Of a stretch of DNA of 17,614 nt, positions 6,600 to 13,865 are shown piece after piece. Position 1 is the stretch's first letter. Each line of letters begins with the position of its first letter. The stretch covers positions 1 to 17,614 of the forward strand of contig CALLIO010000079.1 in the NCBI GenBank assembly GCA_938009055.1. The letters run 5' to 3'. The notes beneath the pieces were generated by a model, which saw nothing but the letters and a program-made list of their open reading frames with translations, made no database searches and was not told where the DNA came from. The translations under genes and the position numbers were made by a program. The DNA comes from an uncultured Altererythrobacter sp. GTDB taxonomy: Bacteria; Pseudomonadota; Alphaproteobacteria; Sphingomonadales; Sphingomonadaceae.

Positions 6600-7747
6600 G
6601 TGAGGAGCCGCCGACCGATAATGGAATGGCGGTGCGGCTGGCCCCCGGGGTCACCAGTTTTTCAAGCGAGGAATGGAATGCGCTTGGCGGCGCAGACAAT
6701 CCATTTGTCAGCCATGAATTCCTCAGCGCGCTAGAGGATTCCGGCAGCGTTGGGTCGGGCACCGGATGGGAGCCTTCGCCGATCACCATCAGCGATGATG
6801 ATGGCAATCTGGTTGCTGCCATGCCGAGCTATGCCAAGGGGCACAGCCAAGGCGAATATGTGTTCGACCACGCCTGGGCCGATGCGCTGCACAGAGCCGG
6901 CGGCAATTATTATCCCAAGCTGCAAATCTGCGCGCCGTTCACGCCGGCAACTGGCCCGCGCCTGCTATTGAGCGAGGAGGCGCTTGCGCCTTATCTGCTC
7001 AAAGGGGCCGAGCTGGTGTGCGAGCAAAACGGGCTATCCTCGGCCCATGCGACCTTCGTCGACCCATCCCAATTGCCATTGTTCGAAGAGGCCGGATGGC
7101 TGATCCGCAGCGATATCCAGTTTCATTGGGAGAACCGCGATTATGCCACTTTCGATGACTTTCTCGGGCAATTGACATCGCGCAAGCGCAAGGATTTGCG
7201 CAAAGAGCGCCGCGCCGCGCAAGCGGGCATAGAGATTGTCCAGCTTTCAGGCGATGACATTACCGAGGCGCATTGGGACATATTCTGGCTGTTCTATCAG
7301 GACACTGGCGCGCGAAAATGGGGCACGCCCTATCTAACGCGCGAGGCGTTTACGCTGTTTTCCGAACGGATGGGCGAGAAATTGGTGTTGATCTTGGCCT
7401 CGCACGATGGCGAGGCATTTGCGGGCGCGCTCAATTTTGTCGGGAACGAGGCGCTCTATGGCCGCTATTGGGGGTGCAGCCAGGAGAAGAAATTCCTCCA
7501 TTTCGAGCTATGCTATTATCAAGCGATCGACATTGCGATCGAGCGCGGCCTCAAGCGGGTAGAGGCGGGTGCGCAAGGCGGGCACAAGCTGGCCCGTGGG
7601 TATGAGCCGGTAAAGACATACTCGGCTCATTGGATTGCCAATCCCAGTTTTCGCGCCGCAATCGAGGATTTCCTCGAGCGCGAAGATGAAAGCGTGTCAG
7701 CCGATCAAATTTTCCTCGATCAGCGCACGCCTTTCAAAAAGGACTAG
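6596..7747 (+). CDS. FemAB-like GNAT acyltransferase (DUF482/peptidogalycan family)
   Basis: A 383-residue soluble protein of the family annotated as GNAT/DUF482 or peptidogalycan biosynthesis protein, with two tandem GNAT-like halves as in FemAB. Typical landmarks are NPFVSHEFLSALEDSGSVG near the N-terminus, VAAMPSYAKGHSQGEYVFD, NYYPKLQICAPFTPATGPR, FLGQLTSRKRKDLRKERR, and a C-terminal AGALNFVGNEALYGRYWG and AGAQGGHKLARGYEP. FemAB relatives transfer amino acids from aminoacyl-tRNA, but the acceptor and donor here are not known. The start codon overlaps the RidA-like stop (ATGA). The last five codons (FKKD, stop) are repeated immediately downstream in another frame with synonymous changes; see the repeat entry. 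It is the last gene of the operon. Confidence 0.83.
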   Translation: MSEEPPTDNGMAVRLAPGVTSFSSEEWNALGGADNPFVSHEFLSALEDSGSVGSGTGWEPSPITISDDDGNLVAAMPSYAKGHSQGEYVFDHAWADALHRAGGNYYPKLQICAPFTPATGPRLLLSEEALAPYLLKGAELVCEQNGLSSAHATFVDPSQLPLFEEAGWLIRSDIQFHWENRDYATFDDFLGQLTSRKRKDLRKERRAAQAGIEIVQLSGDDITEAHWDIFWLFYQDTGARKWGTPYLTREAFTLFSERMGEKLVLILASHDGEAFAGALNFVGNEALYGRYWGCSQEKKFLHFELCYYQAIDIAIERGLKRVEAGAQGGHKLARGYEPVKTYSAHWIANPSFRAAIEDFLEREDESVSADQIFLDQRTPFKKD

Positions 7748-7766
7748 GCTTCAAGAAGGATTAGGC
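7733..7766 (+). repeat. 17 bp imperfect tandem duplication over the FemAB-like stop codon
   Basis: Two adjacent 17 bp units at 7733-7749 and 7750-7766 differ at two positions. Unit 1 ends the FemAB-like gene (Phe-Lys-Lys-Asp-stop). Unit 2 would read the same Phe-Lys-Lys-Asp-stop in a shifted frame, and both differences fall at third codon positions (AAA/AAG, GAC/GAT). The end of the convergent Sel1 gene lies within unit 2. Confidence 0.85.
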
Positions 7767-8090
7767 GCTTTTCCGGCGACCTGCTGCCAACCATTCGCGT
7801 GCTTGGCGCTGGGCTTCAGCAATCTCGCGGGCGGTCATCTCATCAGAGATATCAGCGCGGCACCAGCCGGCTTCCTCGTGACCTTTTGATGCGGCGAGGT
7901 TGAACCATTTGTGCGCTTCGACAAGGTCGCACGGGACATTGTGGCTACCTGTTGAATAGGCAACGCCCAGTTCGAACAGAGCATTGATGTCGCCTTGAGC
8001 TGCAGCTGCCAGAAAACGTGCAATCATCAGATCACTGCTGTTATCGGTGACTTCCGAAGCCCCTCTCTTATCGATACTTTTAAGTTCCAT
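7761..8090 (-). CDS. Small Sel1-like repeat protein
   Basis: A 109-residue soluble protein containing a single recognisable Sel1/TPR-like unit: LFELGVAYSTGSHNVPCDL followed by VEAHKWFNLAASKGHEEAG (about residues 38-75), the typical ALxxLGxxY...A..W...AA..G pattern. Such proteins usually mediate protein contacts. Residues before it look unstructured, and the tail (EAQRQAREWLAAGRR) is basic and helical. Its ATG is at 8088-8090 with AAAAGAG upstream. It converges with the FemAB-like gene and is divergent from dksA across a 256 nt gap. Function unknown. Confidence 0.72.
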   Translation of the reverse strand: MELKSIDKRGASEVTDNSSDLMIARFLAAAAQGDINALFELGVAYSTGSHNVPCDLVEAHKWFNLAASKGHEEAGWCRADISDEMTAREIAEAQRQAREWLAAGRRKSA

Positions 8091-8174
8091 CGTTCAAGCT
8101 CTTTTCCACTTTCACACGATCCAAACCCCCTGTCGGACCTGCTGAGAATGAATTCGCCAGATATTGCTCAACAA

Positions 8175-8207
8175 ATGGTTAACGCGACCGGCATTTTTTT
8201 TAACCAT
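8175..8207. promoter_or_regulatory. ATGGTTAA / TTAACCAT dyad (candidate CtrA half-sites)
   Basis: A perfect 8 bp inverted repeat, 17 nt apart, in the gap between the Sel1-like gene and dksA. TTAACCAT is the form of half-site associated with CtrA-controlled promoters in alphaproteobacteria. The window also carries divK, which acts in the CtrA pathway. Binding itself is not shown. Confidence 0.4.
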
Positions 8208-8261
8208 AAGTGCCATTTTTGAGATTTCCGGTGGTTCAATGCGAATGGATTGAAAACTGAC

Positions 8262-8289
8262 TTGTGCCCCGCACAGCCGCTGCTTATAG
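8262..8289 (+). promoter_or_regulatory. Weak candidate promoter for dksA
   Basis: TTGTGC (8262-8267) and TTATAG (8284-8289) are separated by 16 nt, placing a start about 50 nt before the dksA ATG. Matches to consensus are partial. The rest of the 256 nt gap holds only the TTAACCAT dyad and no gene I can see. Confidence 0.25.
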
Positions 8290-8346
8290 GCGCGCTGAAG
8301 CATGGCGCGGTCGATGATCGGGCGATGTCTGGAGCAAGAGGAATGT

Positions 8347-8802
8347 ATGGCCACATCGCCTGACGATATCGACATACTCGAAAAAGCAAAAAGCGCGCTC
8401 CCCACTGATTATGTGCCGAGCGATGACGAAGAATATATGAATGAGCAGCAGCAAACCTACTTCAAGGTTTTGCTGCTCGAATGGAAGCGCTCGATCCACG
8501 ATGCGGCTGGTCAGACCCTGCAATCCTTGCAAGATGGCCCAATCCGCGAGCCGGACCTCAACGATCGCGCCTCGAGCGAAACCGATTGGGGCATCGAATT
8601 GCGCACGCGTGATCGCCAGCGCAAGCTGATCTCCAAGATCGATTCCTCTTTGCGGCGGATTGAAGAGGGCGAATATGGCTATTGCGAGATCACCGGCGAC
8701 CCGATCGGCCTGAAGCGTCTGATCGCCCGTCCGGTGGCCACCATGACGGTCGAAGCGCAAGAAGCGCACGAACGCCGCGAAAAAATCTCGCGCGACGATT
8801 GA
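8347..8802 (+). CDS. dksA: RNA polymerase-binding transcription factor DksA
   Basis: A 151-residue DksA/TraR protein that enters the RNA polymerase secondary channel and works with ppGpp in the stringent response. A long coiled coil spans about residues 35-105, with tip motif DLNDRA (DxxDxA, Asp70, Asp73, Ala75). The C-terminal globular zinc-finger-like part begins YGYCEITGDPIGLKRL. Of the four zinc cysteines of E. coli DksA only one remains (Cys113; the second is Thr), which is known for alphaproteobacterial DksA and does not by itself mean loss of function. AAGAGG seven bases before the ATG at 8347 fixes the start; the frame extends upstream without homologous sequence. Confidence 0.95.
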   Translation: MATSPDDIDILEKAKSALPTDYVPSDDEEYMNEQQQTYFKVLLLEWKRSIHDAAGQTLQSLQDGPIREPDLNDRASSETDWGIELRTRDRQRKLISKIDSSLRRIEEGEYGYCEITGDPIGLKRLIARPVATMTVEAQEAHERREKISRDD

Positions 8803-8833
8803 GCGTTAAATCGCGTGTCACAAGGGCGTAGCG

Positions 8834-8848
8834 TTAAACTTTCGTTAG
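8834..8848 (+). promoter_or_regulatory. Candidate CtrA box upstream of the PilZ gene
   Basis: TTAA, seven bases, then TTAG: one base away from the TTAA-N7-TTAA consensus for CtrA. It lies in the 131 nt gap after dksA, which also holds an 8 bp direct repeat GCGTTAAA (8803-8810 and 8831-8838) and the perfect 12 bp palindrome TATTCGCGAATA (8850-8861). Confidence 0.3.
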
Positions 8849-8933
8849 CTATTCGCGAATAACTCTGCATCGGTGAAGCTGCGATACGCGCAGTCATCAC
8901 GTTCTTTGAGCACGCGATAAGCGGGAGGCAGAT

Positions 8934-9215
8934 ATGACAGAAGTGGAAACACGCAGTGTTACGCGCGACGATCTGCTGCTGCTTGCCAGCCTGTGGGTCG
9001 AGAATGATGCAGCCCGCTACAATGTCAAAGTTCGCAATCTCTCCTCGATGGGAATGATGGGCGAGGGTGGCCCCCGCGTTGTTCGCGGCACACGCCTTAC
9101 GATTGATCTACGCGAAGTGGGCGCAGTGCGCGGCACCGTTGCATGGGTGCAGGACGAGCGTTTTGGCGTCGCCTTTGACGACATTATTGATGCCGACAGC
9201 GCGCAAAGCGCTTGA
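8934..9215 (+). CDS. PilZ domain protein (c-di-GMP binding)
   Basis: A 93-residue stand-alone PilZ domain. The two c-di-GMP contacts are visible: RxxxR as RSVTR (residues 7-11) and (D/N)xSxxG as NLSSMG (35-40), followed by the usual barrel ending GTVAWVQDERFGVAFDD. It should act as a small c-di-GMP receptor, commonly affecting motility, polysaccharide export or pili; the partner is unknown. GGGAGG precedes the ATG at 8934 by a normal distance. The upstream gap contains a CtrA-like box, a direct repeat and a 12 bp palindrome. Confidence 0.88.
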   Translation: MTEVETRSVTRDDLLLLASLWVENDAARYNVKVRNLSSMGMMGEGGPRVVRGTRLTIDLREVGAVRGTVAWVQDERFGVAFDDIIDADSAQSA

Positions 9216-9312
9216 CCATTTGGGCGCATCAGGCCGCCGTCAGACAAGCCTTTCCTTCAAATCCGTGGATTGAGCGCTGACCGGACGCGGGCAAGCTGCT
9301 AACCCGCTTGCA

Positions 9313-10785
9313 ATGCGATTCTGGACGCCCTTCCTATTGGCCCCTCTCTTGGCTCTTCTGGCTGCATGCGGTTCGCCAGCGAACGAGCCTGTGGGCGTTG
9401 TGCTGATCGGTGATCCCCAAGGATTGCAGACGACCGGCACGCGTTTGTCGGTTGCCGCCCAGCATGTGCGCGGGGCCACAGCCGAAGGGCTCGTCGCCTT
9501 TAGCCCGACCGGCGAGATTATTCCCGCCGTGGCCGAACGCTGGATCGTGACCGATGATGGCCTCAGCTATATTTTCCGCCTGCGCAATGCCGATTGGCCT
9601 TCGGGCGAGCCGATCACCGGCGGCGATATTCGCGCGCTTTTGGTCGAACGGCTGGCCGCGTTGGAGGGCACATCGCTTGGCTATGATCTGGCGAAGGTGA
9701 CAGAAGTGCGCGAGATGACCGGGCGCGTGATCGAAATACGCCTTGCCAGCCCCATGCCCGATTTTCTGCGGCTCTTGGCCCAGCCCGAGCTTGGCTTTCA
9801 AAAGGATGCAGCCGGCGCTGGCCCGATGCTGGTCGCCACGGGCGAGGAAAATGATGGCCTTGCTTTGTCTGCAATCCCGCCGGAACTGAGGGGCCTTCCA
9901 GCACGGCGCAATTGGCAGGATATGGTGCGGCCAGTGATCGTGCGCGCCTTGCCAGCGCAAGGGGCGGTGGATGCCTTTGCCGATGGAGAGGCTGACCTTG
10001 TGCTCGGCGGGCGCATATCCACTTTCCCCTTGGCCGATCTTGGTCCCTTGTCGCGCGCCAATATCCGGCTCGATGCCCCCCAGGGCTTGTTCGGACTGGT
10101 CGTGCGCAGCGATGATGGCCTGTTCGCCGAAGCCAAATTGCGCGAGGCGATGGCGATGGCGGTCGACCGCGAGGCTTTGATTCAGCCCTTCAATATTGGC
10201 GGCTGGCAGGCCTATTCCTCGATTGTCCCGCGCAATTTATGGGTGGCTGTTGGGCCAGAAGCACCGCGTTGGACGCAATTGCCGATTGAGGAGCGCCGCC
10301 AGATCGCGCGGCAGCGCATCGCGGATTATGCTGCGGCGAGCGGCGAGAGCGCCAAGGTCGCGATTGGCCTGCCTCCCGGACCGGGCAGCGAGATATTGTT
10401 CCGGCAGCTTGAAAGCGATTTTGCCATTATCGGGCTTGAGGCGCGCCGCGTTGCAACCGGGCAGGGCGCTGATCTGGAGCTGCACGACCGGGTGGCGCGG
10501 TTCAACGCACCGCGTTGGTATCTCAATCAATTCCATTGCGAAATTCGCAGCGGGCCATGCTCCCCTTTGGCCGATGATTTCGTTGAGGATTCAATTGCTG
10601 AGACCGACCCTGACCTTAAGGCGGAATTGCTCGCGCGGGCGGGTTTGGCATTGCAGGAAGAGGCGATTTTTATCAGCTTTGGCGCTCCGATCCGCTGGTC
10701 GCTGGTGCGCAGCGATGTGGAGGCATTTCAGGAGAATGGCTGGGGCGTGCATCCTCTGTTCCCGCTGTCAGGTTCGCCGATTTGA
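9313..10785 (+). CDS. ABC transporter substrate-binding lipoprotein, oligopeptide/SBP_bac_5 type
   Basis: A 490-residue periplasmic solute-binding lipoprotein. The signal peptide ends in the lipobox LAAC (Cys19). The mature part begins with the family pattern VGVVLIGDPQGLQ..., has VRGATAEGLVAFSPTGEIIPAVAERW, DDGLSYIFRLRNADWPSGEPI, and a second-lobe LREAMAMAVDREALIQPF typical of peptide and dipeptide binding proteins. The last third has LNQFHCEIRSGPCSP and FISFGAPIRW, as in these proteins. No permease or ATPase genes are next to it, so it is an orphan receptor here. No clear Shine-Dalgarno sequence is seen; a GCAAGC-N9-GCTTGC hairpin (9291-9311) sits directly before the ATG. Confidence 0.85.
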   Translation: MRFWTPFLLAPLLALLAACGSPANEPVGVVLIGDPQGLQTTGTRLSVAAQHVRGATAEGLVAFSPTGEIIPAVAERWIVTDDGLSYIFRLRNADWPSGEPITGGDIRALLVERLAALEGTSLGYDLAKVTEVREMTGRVIEIRLASPMPDFLRLLAQPELGFQKDAAGAGPMLVATGEENDGLALSAIPPELRGLPARRNWQDMVRPVIVRALPAQGAVDAFADGEADLVLGGRISTFPLADLGPLSRANIRLDAPQGLFGLVVRSDDGLFAEAKLREAMAMAVDREALIQPFNIGGWQAYSSIVPRNLWVAVGPEAPRWTQLPIEERRQIARQRIADYAAASGESAKVAIGLPPGPGSEILFRQLESDFAIIGLEARRVATGQGADLELHDRVARFNAPRWYLNQFHCEIRSGPCSPLADDFVEDSIAETDPDLKAELLARAGLALQEEAIFISFGAPIRWSLVRSDVEAFQENGWGVHPLFPLSGSPI

Positions 10786-10859
10786 GCCTTGCATTAACGC
10801 CCTAAACCCTTGAAATCGGGCTTGTGAGTACCCACATATTAGCCATGGAGGGTATTCTT

Positions 10860-11300
10860 ATGTCTCAGACCGATCCGCGTGCCCAAACCACTGCGAACGG
10901 CCCACAAGTGATGGGTTTTGAATTGCCTACTGGCACTGATCCGCATTCGATCCGCCAGCGGGTCGAAGCGCTTGAGCTAATCTTGGAGCGCTCCTTTCGT
11001 ATTCCCGGTGTCAATGTGCCGATCGGGCTTGATGGCTTGATTGGTCTGGTGCCGGTGCTGGGCGATATTATCACCACCGCGCTCGGCGCCTATATGGTCT
11101 GGGAAGCGCGCAATCTGGGCATGTCGAAATGGCATTTGACGCGGATGGCGGGCAATGTCGGTTTTGATGCGCTGCTGGGCATTGTTCCGGTTGTGGGCGA
11201 TGCAGCGGACTTTATGTTCCGTTCAAACACGCGCAATTTGCGGATTATCCGCAAGCATCTCGACAAACATCACCCCGCAACGAAAGTGATCGAGGGCTAG
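10860..11300 (+). CDS. DUF4112 family membrane protein
   Basis: A 146-residue protein of the DUF4112 family. It contains two similar hydrophobic units, GLDGLIGLVPVLGD (residues about 56-69) and GFDALLGIVPVVGD (about 101-114), separated by a charged loop, so the domain looks internally duplicated. Each unit is followed by a further hydrophobic or amphipathic stretch. It probably associates with the inner membrane, and its function is not known. GGAGGG seven bases before the ATG at 10860 sets the start. The gap to the upstream lipoprotein gene is 74 nt, so it may have its own promoter. Confidence 0.82.
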   Translation: MSQTDPRAQTTANGPQVMGFELPTGTDPHSIRQRVEALELILERSFRIPGVNVPIGLDGLIGLVPVLGDIITTALGAYMVWEARNLGMSKWHLTRMAGNVGFDALLGIVPVVGDAADFMFRSNTRNLRIIRKHLDKHHPATKVIEG

Positions 11301-11329
11301 ATGCTGGGCGCGAGCTTTGCTTTGGCCGC

Positions 11330-11941
11330 CTATTCTTCCAGCTCAATATCCCAGTAAAGCCAGTCGCGCCACGTCTCGTGCAGATAGTTGGGCGGGAACA
11401 TCTTGCCCTGCTGCTGCAATTGCCAGCTGGTCGGACGGATCGGCTCCATCGCAACCCGCATATGCGCTTGTTTCGGAGTGCGCCCACCCTTTTTCATATT
11501 GCACGGCGCGCAGGCCGTGATGATATTCTCCCATGTGGTTTTCCCGCCAAGCCGGCGCGGGATCACATGATCGAAAGTCAGATTGCCGCTCGCATCCCCG
11601 CAATATTGGCAATGGAAGCGATCGCGCAAAAAGACGTTGAAGCGCGTGAAAGCGGGAAATTCGCTTTGCTTCACATATTGGCGCAAGGCGATTACGCTGG
11701 GGATCTTCATGTCGAGCGATGGGGAGTGGACCTCGCGGTCATAGCTCTCGACGATATCGACCCTATCGAGGAACACCGCCTTGATCGCAGTTTGCCACGG
11801 CCACAGGCTGAGCGGATAATAGGAAAGCGGCGTGTAATCGGCGTTGAGAACAAGCGCAGGGCAAGCCGAAGGATGGCTTGACTGGTCCTCTTGAGCGCTG
11901 CGGAATTTCGCCGCGCGTTCCATCAATTCGGCTTTGAACAC
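11330..11941 (-). CDS. HNH endonuclease
   Basis: A 203-residue protein with a C-terminal HNH/5-methylcytosine-type nuclease domain. It shows the CQYCG zinc pair (Cys111, Cys114), LTFDHVIPRRLGG (His125), TWENIITACAPCNMKKGG (Asn139, Cys144, Cys147). The N-terminal half has the conserved ALVLNADYTPLSYYPLSLW and KIPSVIALRQYVKQS of a group widespread in alphaproteobacterial chromosomes. I chose the GTG at 11939-11941, which has GGAG nine bases upstream; the ATG at 11923 is the main alternative. It is probably a housekeeping nuclease of unknown cellular role rather than a mobile-element enzyme, since nothing mobile surrounds it. It is divergent from gluQ. Confidence 0.85.
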   Translation of the reverse strand: MFKAELMERAAKFRSAQEDQSSHPSACPALVLNADYTPLSYYPLSLWPWQTAIKAVFLDRVDIVESYDREVHSPSLDMKIPSVIALRQYVKQSEFPAFTRFNVFLRDRFHCQYCGDASGNLTFDHVIPRRLGGKTTWENIITACAPCNMKKGGRTPKQAHMRVAMEPIRPTSWQLQQQGKMFPPNYLHETWRDWLYWDIELEE

Positions 11942-12196
11942 GTATAGGCGCTCCACTTTCCGATATTTGACACAAGCATGCCGTGGCAGGCCCAAGAGTC
12001 AAACCTGTTACAATTGCCATATCCACAATCATTGCGTTTGCTGCCTGCCGAAATCGCGCCTTTTTTCGTCAAATTCGGCTCTGAAGATGCACCCTAGATA
12101 GATCGAGATGGCGCGAGACTGCCTCCAAATGCATGCAGAATTGCCCGTGTGATATGGCGGTGTGGGCGCAGCTCATCTATAGATCGCGCCAAGACG
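11942..12196. other. Divergent intergenic region HNH gene / gluQ
   Basis: A 255 bp gap. Near gluQ it has a dyad, GGCGC (12165-12169) and GCGCC (12186-12190) around the palindrome ATCTATAGAT (12175-12184), which could form a hairpin right before the ribosome-binding region. On the HNH side a minus-strand TTGACT lies at 12002-11997 without a clear -10. No gene is seen. Confidence 0.35.
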
Positions 12197-13027
12197 ATGA
12201 CGATCACTCGCTTTGCCCCTTCACCAAACGGCCCCTTGCATCTTGGCCATGCATATTCTGCGATCATTTCCCATGATCTTGCGAAGGAGACTGGCGGGCG
12301 GTTTCTGCTCAGGATCGAAGATATCGATGGCGCACGCTCAAGGCCCCATTTGGCTGACGAGTTTCGCCGTGATCTTAAATGGCTCGGCCTTGAGTGGGAT
12401 GAAGTTCCCGCCCAATCGACGCGGCTTGGAAGCTATGAAGCTGCTTTCTCGAAATTGCGCGATTTTGGCGTGCTGTATCAATGTGAATGCACCCGCGCCG
12501 ATATTCTGAGCGCGGGAGCTGAAATAGGGCCGATGGGCGCGATTTATCCCGGCAAATGCAAGGGCAAGGACATCTCGCCCGATGGCAAAGCGCAATGGCG
12601 CCTAGACGTTGATTTGGCATCGAAAATCACCGGTCAGCTCAAATGGCATGATGCGATAGAGGGCGCGCAATTCTGCGATCCGTGGGAATTGGGCGATGTG
12701 GTGATCTGGCGCAAGGATGAACCGGCCAGCTATCATCTCGCCGCGACGCTGGACGATGCCGCCGATGGCGTGAGCTTGGTTACGCGGGGCCGCGATCTGT
12801 TTGCAGCGACCCACATCCACCGCCTGCTCCAAGCCTTGCTCGACTTGCCCATGCCGCGCTGGCACCATCATCCTTTATTGCTTGATGACAGCGGGAAAAA
12901 GCTTGCCAAAACCCGAGGTTCCCCCGCGATTGCGGACTTGCGGGAAGCAGGCGAGGATGGACACTTGCTCGCCGAGCAATTGCGGTTGCAAAGTTTTCCG
13001 TCTGGAATTTCGCTGCAAAACGCCTAG
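12197..13027 (+). CDS. gluQ: Glutamyl-Q tRNA(Asp) synthetase
   Basis: A 276-residue protein equal to the catalytic core of glutamyl-tRNA synthetase without the anticodon-binding domain. It attaches glutamate to the queuosine base at the wobble position of tRNA(Asp). HIGH motif is HLGH (residues 15-18) in APSPNGPLHLGHAYSA. Residues LLRIEDIDGARSRP and the zinc-binding set CECTR (Cys96, Cys98) with YPGKC (Tyr117, Cys121) match GluQRS, and KMSKS appears as KLAKTR (235-240). The ATG at 12197 follows a GC-rich dyad and no strong Shine-Dalgarno; the reading frame extends upstream but with no family resemblance. Likely first gene of a plus-strand run with the HIG1 and PduO genes. Confidence 0.93.
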   Translation: MTITRFAPSPNGPLHLGHAYSAIISHDLAKETGGRFLLRIEDIDGARSRPHLADEFRRDLKWLGLEWDEVPAQSTRLGSYEAAFSKLRDFGVLYQCECTRADILSAGAEIGPMGAIYPGKCKGKDISPDGKAQWRLDVDLASKITGQLKWHDAIEGAQFCDPWELGDVVIWRKDEPASYHLAATLDDAADGVSLVTRGRDLFAATHIHRLLQALLDLPMPRWHHHPLLLDDSGKKLAKTRGSPAIADLREAGEDGHLLAEQLRLQSFPSGISLQNA

Positions 13028-13036
13028 TTATAGCCA

Positions 13037-13276
13037 ATGCAAACCTTCCTCATCATTGTCGCAGCCATCCTTATGGTGATGGTCGTTGTCTCGCTTGTTC
13101 GCGGGATTATCGCCTTTCTCAAGACCACCAAGGTCGATCTGGAGAACAATACGGGAGAAACCGTCACCGAAATGCAGCTGATGCAAAACAAGGCCATGTT
13201 CGCGCGGATCAAATATCAGGCGCTGGCCATTGTGGTTGTCGTGATCATGCTCGCAATGGCGGGTGGCGACAGCTAA
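13037..13276 (+). CDS. HIG1-domain (twin transmembrane) small protein
   Basis: A 79-residue inner-membrane protein with two transmembrane helices (about 3-27 and 57-76) and a polar loop that ends MQLMQNKAMFARIKYQALAI, the HIG1-type signature (QNK.M..R...Q). In related bacteria such proteins are linked to cytochrome oxidase assembly or stability, but that is family knowledge only. It lies 9 nt after gluQ and 19 nt before the PduO gene, so a shared transcript is likely. Confidence 0.75.
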   Translation: MQTFLIIVAAILMVMVVVSLVRGIIAFLKTTKVDLENNTGETVTEMQLMQNKAMFARIKYQALAIVVVVIMLAMAGGDS

Positions 13277-13295
13277 GTCGCTGTAAAGCCGCGCA

Positions 13296-13865
13296 ATGGT
13301 CAAGCTCAACAAGATCTACACCAAAACCGGTGATGATGGTTCAACTGGCCTGGTTGACGGGTCGCGCACGGCCAAGCATTCGCTCAGAATCGCAGCGATC
13401 GGCACGGTTGACGAGGCAAACTCGGCCATCGGATTGGCAGCTGTTGCCGCCAGCGATCACGCAGACGCATTGTTCCGCATTCAAAACGATCTGTTCGATC
13501 TGGGCGCGGATTTGGCGACACCGGCAGACAATGGCGATTTTGCTCCGTCGGAAATGGTGCTGCGCGTGGTTCAGCCCCAAGTTCAATGGCTGGAGGAAGC
13601 GATTGACGCGCTCAATGAAAATCTTGAGCCGCTGACCAGTTTTGTCCTTCCCGGCGGCAGCGAAGCCGCCGCGCGAACCCATGTGGCGCGCGCAAGCACC
13701 AGAGCGGCCGAACGCGCGGTGACCGCTTTGGCGCAAGAAGAAAGCGTTAACCCCCAAGCGCTCGCCTATATCAATCGCTTGTCGGACTATCTCTTCGTCC
13801 TTGCTCGTGTGTGCAATGACAATGGGGCGAGCGACGTGAACTGGGTGCCCGGCCAAAACCGCTAG
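13296..13865 (+). CDS. Cob(I)alamin adenosyltransferase, PduO/MMAB type
   Basis: A 189-residue cytoplasmic enzyme that transfers adenosine from ATP to cob(I)alamin, forming coenzyme B12. N-terminal TKTGDDGSTGL is the ATP-binding motif of the PduO family. Further signatures are AIGTVDEANSAIG, FVLPGGSEAAARTHVARA with STRAAERAV, and YINRLSDYLFVLAR close to the C-terminus. Family members often serve methylmalonyl-CoA mutase, and the adjacent 3-hydroxyacyl-CoA dehydrogenase gene fits acyl-CoA metabolism. It is not the CobA/BtuR-type enzyme. The ATG at 13296 is 19 nt after the HIG1-protein stop. Confidence 0.92.
   Translation: MVKLNKIYTKTGDDGSTGLVDGSRTAKHSLRIAAIGTVDEANSAIGLAAVAASDHADALFRIQNDLFDLGADLATPADNGDFAPSEMVLRVVQPQVQWLEEAIDALNENLEPLTSFVLPGGSEAAARTHVARASTRAAERAVTALAQEESVNPQALAYINRLSDYLFVLARVCNDNGASDVNWVPGQNR

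Noticed and set aside
8347..8802. DksA as degenerate because of missing zinc cysteines
   Set aside because: A single cysteine is the normal state in alphaproteobacterial DksA, and the coiled-coil tip DxxDxA is intact.
11330..11941. HNH nuclease as a phage or GTA packaging component
   Set aside because: It is far from the terminase, on unrelated flanks, and has the N-terminal conserved block of the chromosomal alphaproteobacterial HNH group.
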